Origin: Arthrobacter sp. V1I9
GTDB taxonomy: Bacteria; Actinomycetota; Actinomycetes; Actinomycetales; Micrococcaceae
Assembly: GCF_030817075.1 (NCBI RefSeq)
Contig: NZ_JAUSYU010000001.1
Coordinates: 3,162,001 to 3,226,000, forward strand
Length of the DNA: 64,000 nucleotides
Direction: 5' to 3'
In this document: in pieces, positions 63,266 to 64,000 of the stretch
Layout of the letters: every line of letters starts with the position of its first letter
Position numbering within the stretch: the first letter of the stretch is position 1
Notes under the pieces: model-generated
Databases searched by the model: none
What the model saw: only the letters and a program-made list of their open reading frames with translations
What the model was told of the DNA's origin: nothing
Position numbers and translations under genes: made by a program

Positions 63266-64000
63266 TTACTGATTCTGGTGCACTCTGACAGGATGCGGAA
63301 CCCCTCCGCGTACAGCCCCGTCGAGCAGTTTGCTGTACAGGCTAAGGTGCTCGTTCACCATCCGTTCCTCGCTGAACCGCTCCTCCACTGCCCGTCGGCA
63401 CGCTGCGCGGCTGATGCCGTCTGCCATCCCCACGAAGCCGGCCAACTGCCCGATGTCCCCCAGGTATCCGGTCCGTCCATGCTCAACTATCTCGGGAGCC
63501 GAACCAGCAGGGGTCCCGATCACCGGGGTGCCGGTGGCCAGTGCCTCGATCATGACCAACCCGAAGGGCTCCGGCCACTGGATAGGGTTCAGGAACGCCA
63601 CCGCTTCCCCCATCAGCCGGTACTTGCTGGCATCATCCACTTCGTCCAGGACGTCGTCGTCCGGCCCCAGCATCGGTTGAACCACCTCCTGGAAGAAGCA
63701 GACCTCATCCGGCTGGCGCATCTTCGTCGCTATCCGCAAGGGCATGCCCGCCTGATGGGCAATCATGACGGCCTCCAGCAGCCCCTTGTCCGGGCAGGCC
63801 CTCCCCACAAAGCACAGGTAGCCCCCGCTGCCCGATCCCACGGGGACCGAGGAGACGTCCATCCCGTGGTGGATCACCTGGGTGATTGGAACGTCCGGCG
63901 CGTGGGAGCCTTGGTTGCGGGAAATGGCGATGACTGCTGCGTTGCGCGCAATGGCTCTGTAGATATCGGCCGCTTCAGGGTCCAGCCGGCAGTGGATGGT
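63266..64000 (-). CDS. Glycosyltransferase family 4 protein, 5' end beyond the window
   Basis: The frame is open to the right edge, so only the C-terminal ~244 residues are seen. They form the donor-binding half of a GT-B retaining transferase: GYLCFVGRACPDKGLLEAVM, and the nucleotide-sugar motif PEPFGLVMIEALATGTPVIG with the E-x7-E pair, then GSAPEIVEHGRTGYL. It transfers a sugar from a nucleotide donor. It is 61 bases upstream of the debranching-like gene, suggesting joint function in glycan metabolism. Confidence 0.88.
   Translation of the reverse strand, partial: TIHCRLDPEAADIYRAIARNAAVIAISRNQGSHAPDVPITQVIHHGMDVSSVPVGSGSGGYLCFVGRACPDKGLLEAVMIAHQAGMPLRIATKMRQPDEVCFFQEVVQPMLGPDDDVLDEVDDASKYRLMGEAVAFLNPIQWPEPFGLVMIEALATGTPVIGTPAGSAPEIVEHGRTGYLGDIGQLAGFVGMADGISRAACRRAVEERFSEERMVNEHLSLYSKLLDGAVRGGVPHPVRVHQNQ

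Overview
The window looks like a chromosome segment of a high-GC actinobacterium of the Arthrobacter/Pseudarthrobacter type (Micrococcaceae). The grounds are the very high GC at third codon positions, GTG starts, an lhr-nei2 pair, a RamB-like regulator beside the glyoxylate-shunt genes, a SARP/BTAD regulator and other actinobacterial families (DUF4383, DUF4232, YcnI). Genus is inferred from gene content only. No rRNA, tRNA, insertion sequence with a transposase, or CRISPR array was seen.

Layout. 1-830: gene debris (an unknown 3' end, a decayed minus-strand fragment, a 5'-truncated LacI regulator). 830-13.1 kb: nitronate monooxygenase, a YcnI-type copper-binding protein with a His-rich membrane partner, a DUF4232 lipoprotein, a DUF4383 protein, an FAD oxidoreductase fused to a Rieske domain, and the lhr helicase overlapping a Nei2-type glycosylase. 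13.1-17.2 kb: a divergent YczE/MocR pair with clear half-site repeats between them, a DUF4188 remnant, a TetR regulator and a pseudouridine synthase.

17.2-21.5 kb is the most unusual part. Two small paralogous peptides (66 and 67 aa, no cysteine) share two conserved blocks. They are followed, after a perfect hairpin, by an M50 intramembrane-type metallopeptidase with an N-terminal PqqD-like domain and by a ParA/MinD-like ATPase. A SARP/BTAD regulator lies divergently upstream. I read this as a candidate peptide-maturation (RiPP-like) locus that I cannot match to a named class. A low-GC secreted subtilase (22.2-24.0 kb) and gene remnants follow.

24.5-38 kb: PEP carboxylase, an acyl-CoA dehydrogenase/SDR pair (the SDR carries an in-frame 15-bp tandem repeat), a GH76 glycosidase, and housekeeping or unknown genes. 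36.7-40.1 kb: tgt and the queuosine-precursor transporter yhhQ point toward each other. Between them sits an AbiEi/DUF559 nuclease gene bracketed by two nearly identical 70-bp palindromes. 40.2-47.3 kb: a ThiD/PdxK kinase, a lipoprotein serpin, an MHS-family transporter, and a two-component system with a TAXI binding protein. 47.5-52.4 kb: ramB-like regulator, aceA and aceB. 52.7-60.5 kb: a CynX-type transporter, a 2-hydroxyacid dehydrogenase, and a ROK-regulated operon of two sugar isomerase/epimerase-fold enzymes and two Gfo/Idh/MocA dehydrogenases. 60.5-64 kb: a GNAT acetyltransferase, a glycogen-debranching-like enzyme and a partial glycosyltransferase.

Two genome-scale oddities recur. 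A family of 32-nt-periodic inverted repeats sits at three gene ends (24.8, 47.4 and 52.5 kb). Four genes (ParA-like, SRPBCC, histidine kinase, aceA) are each broken by one extra base, which looks like a run of insertion-type sequence errors, though true decay is possible.
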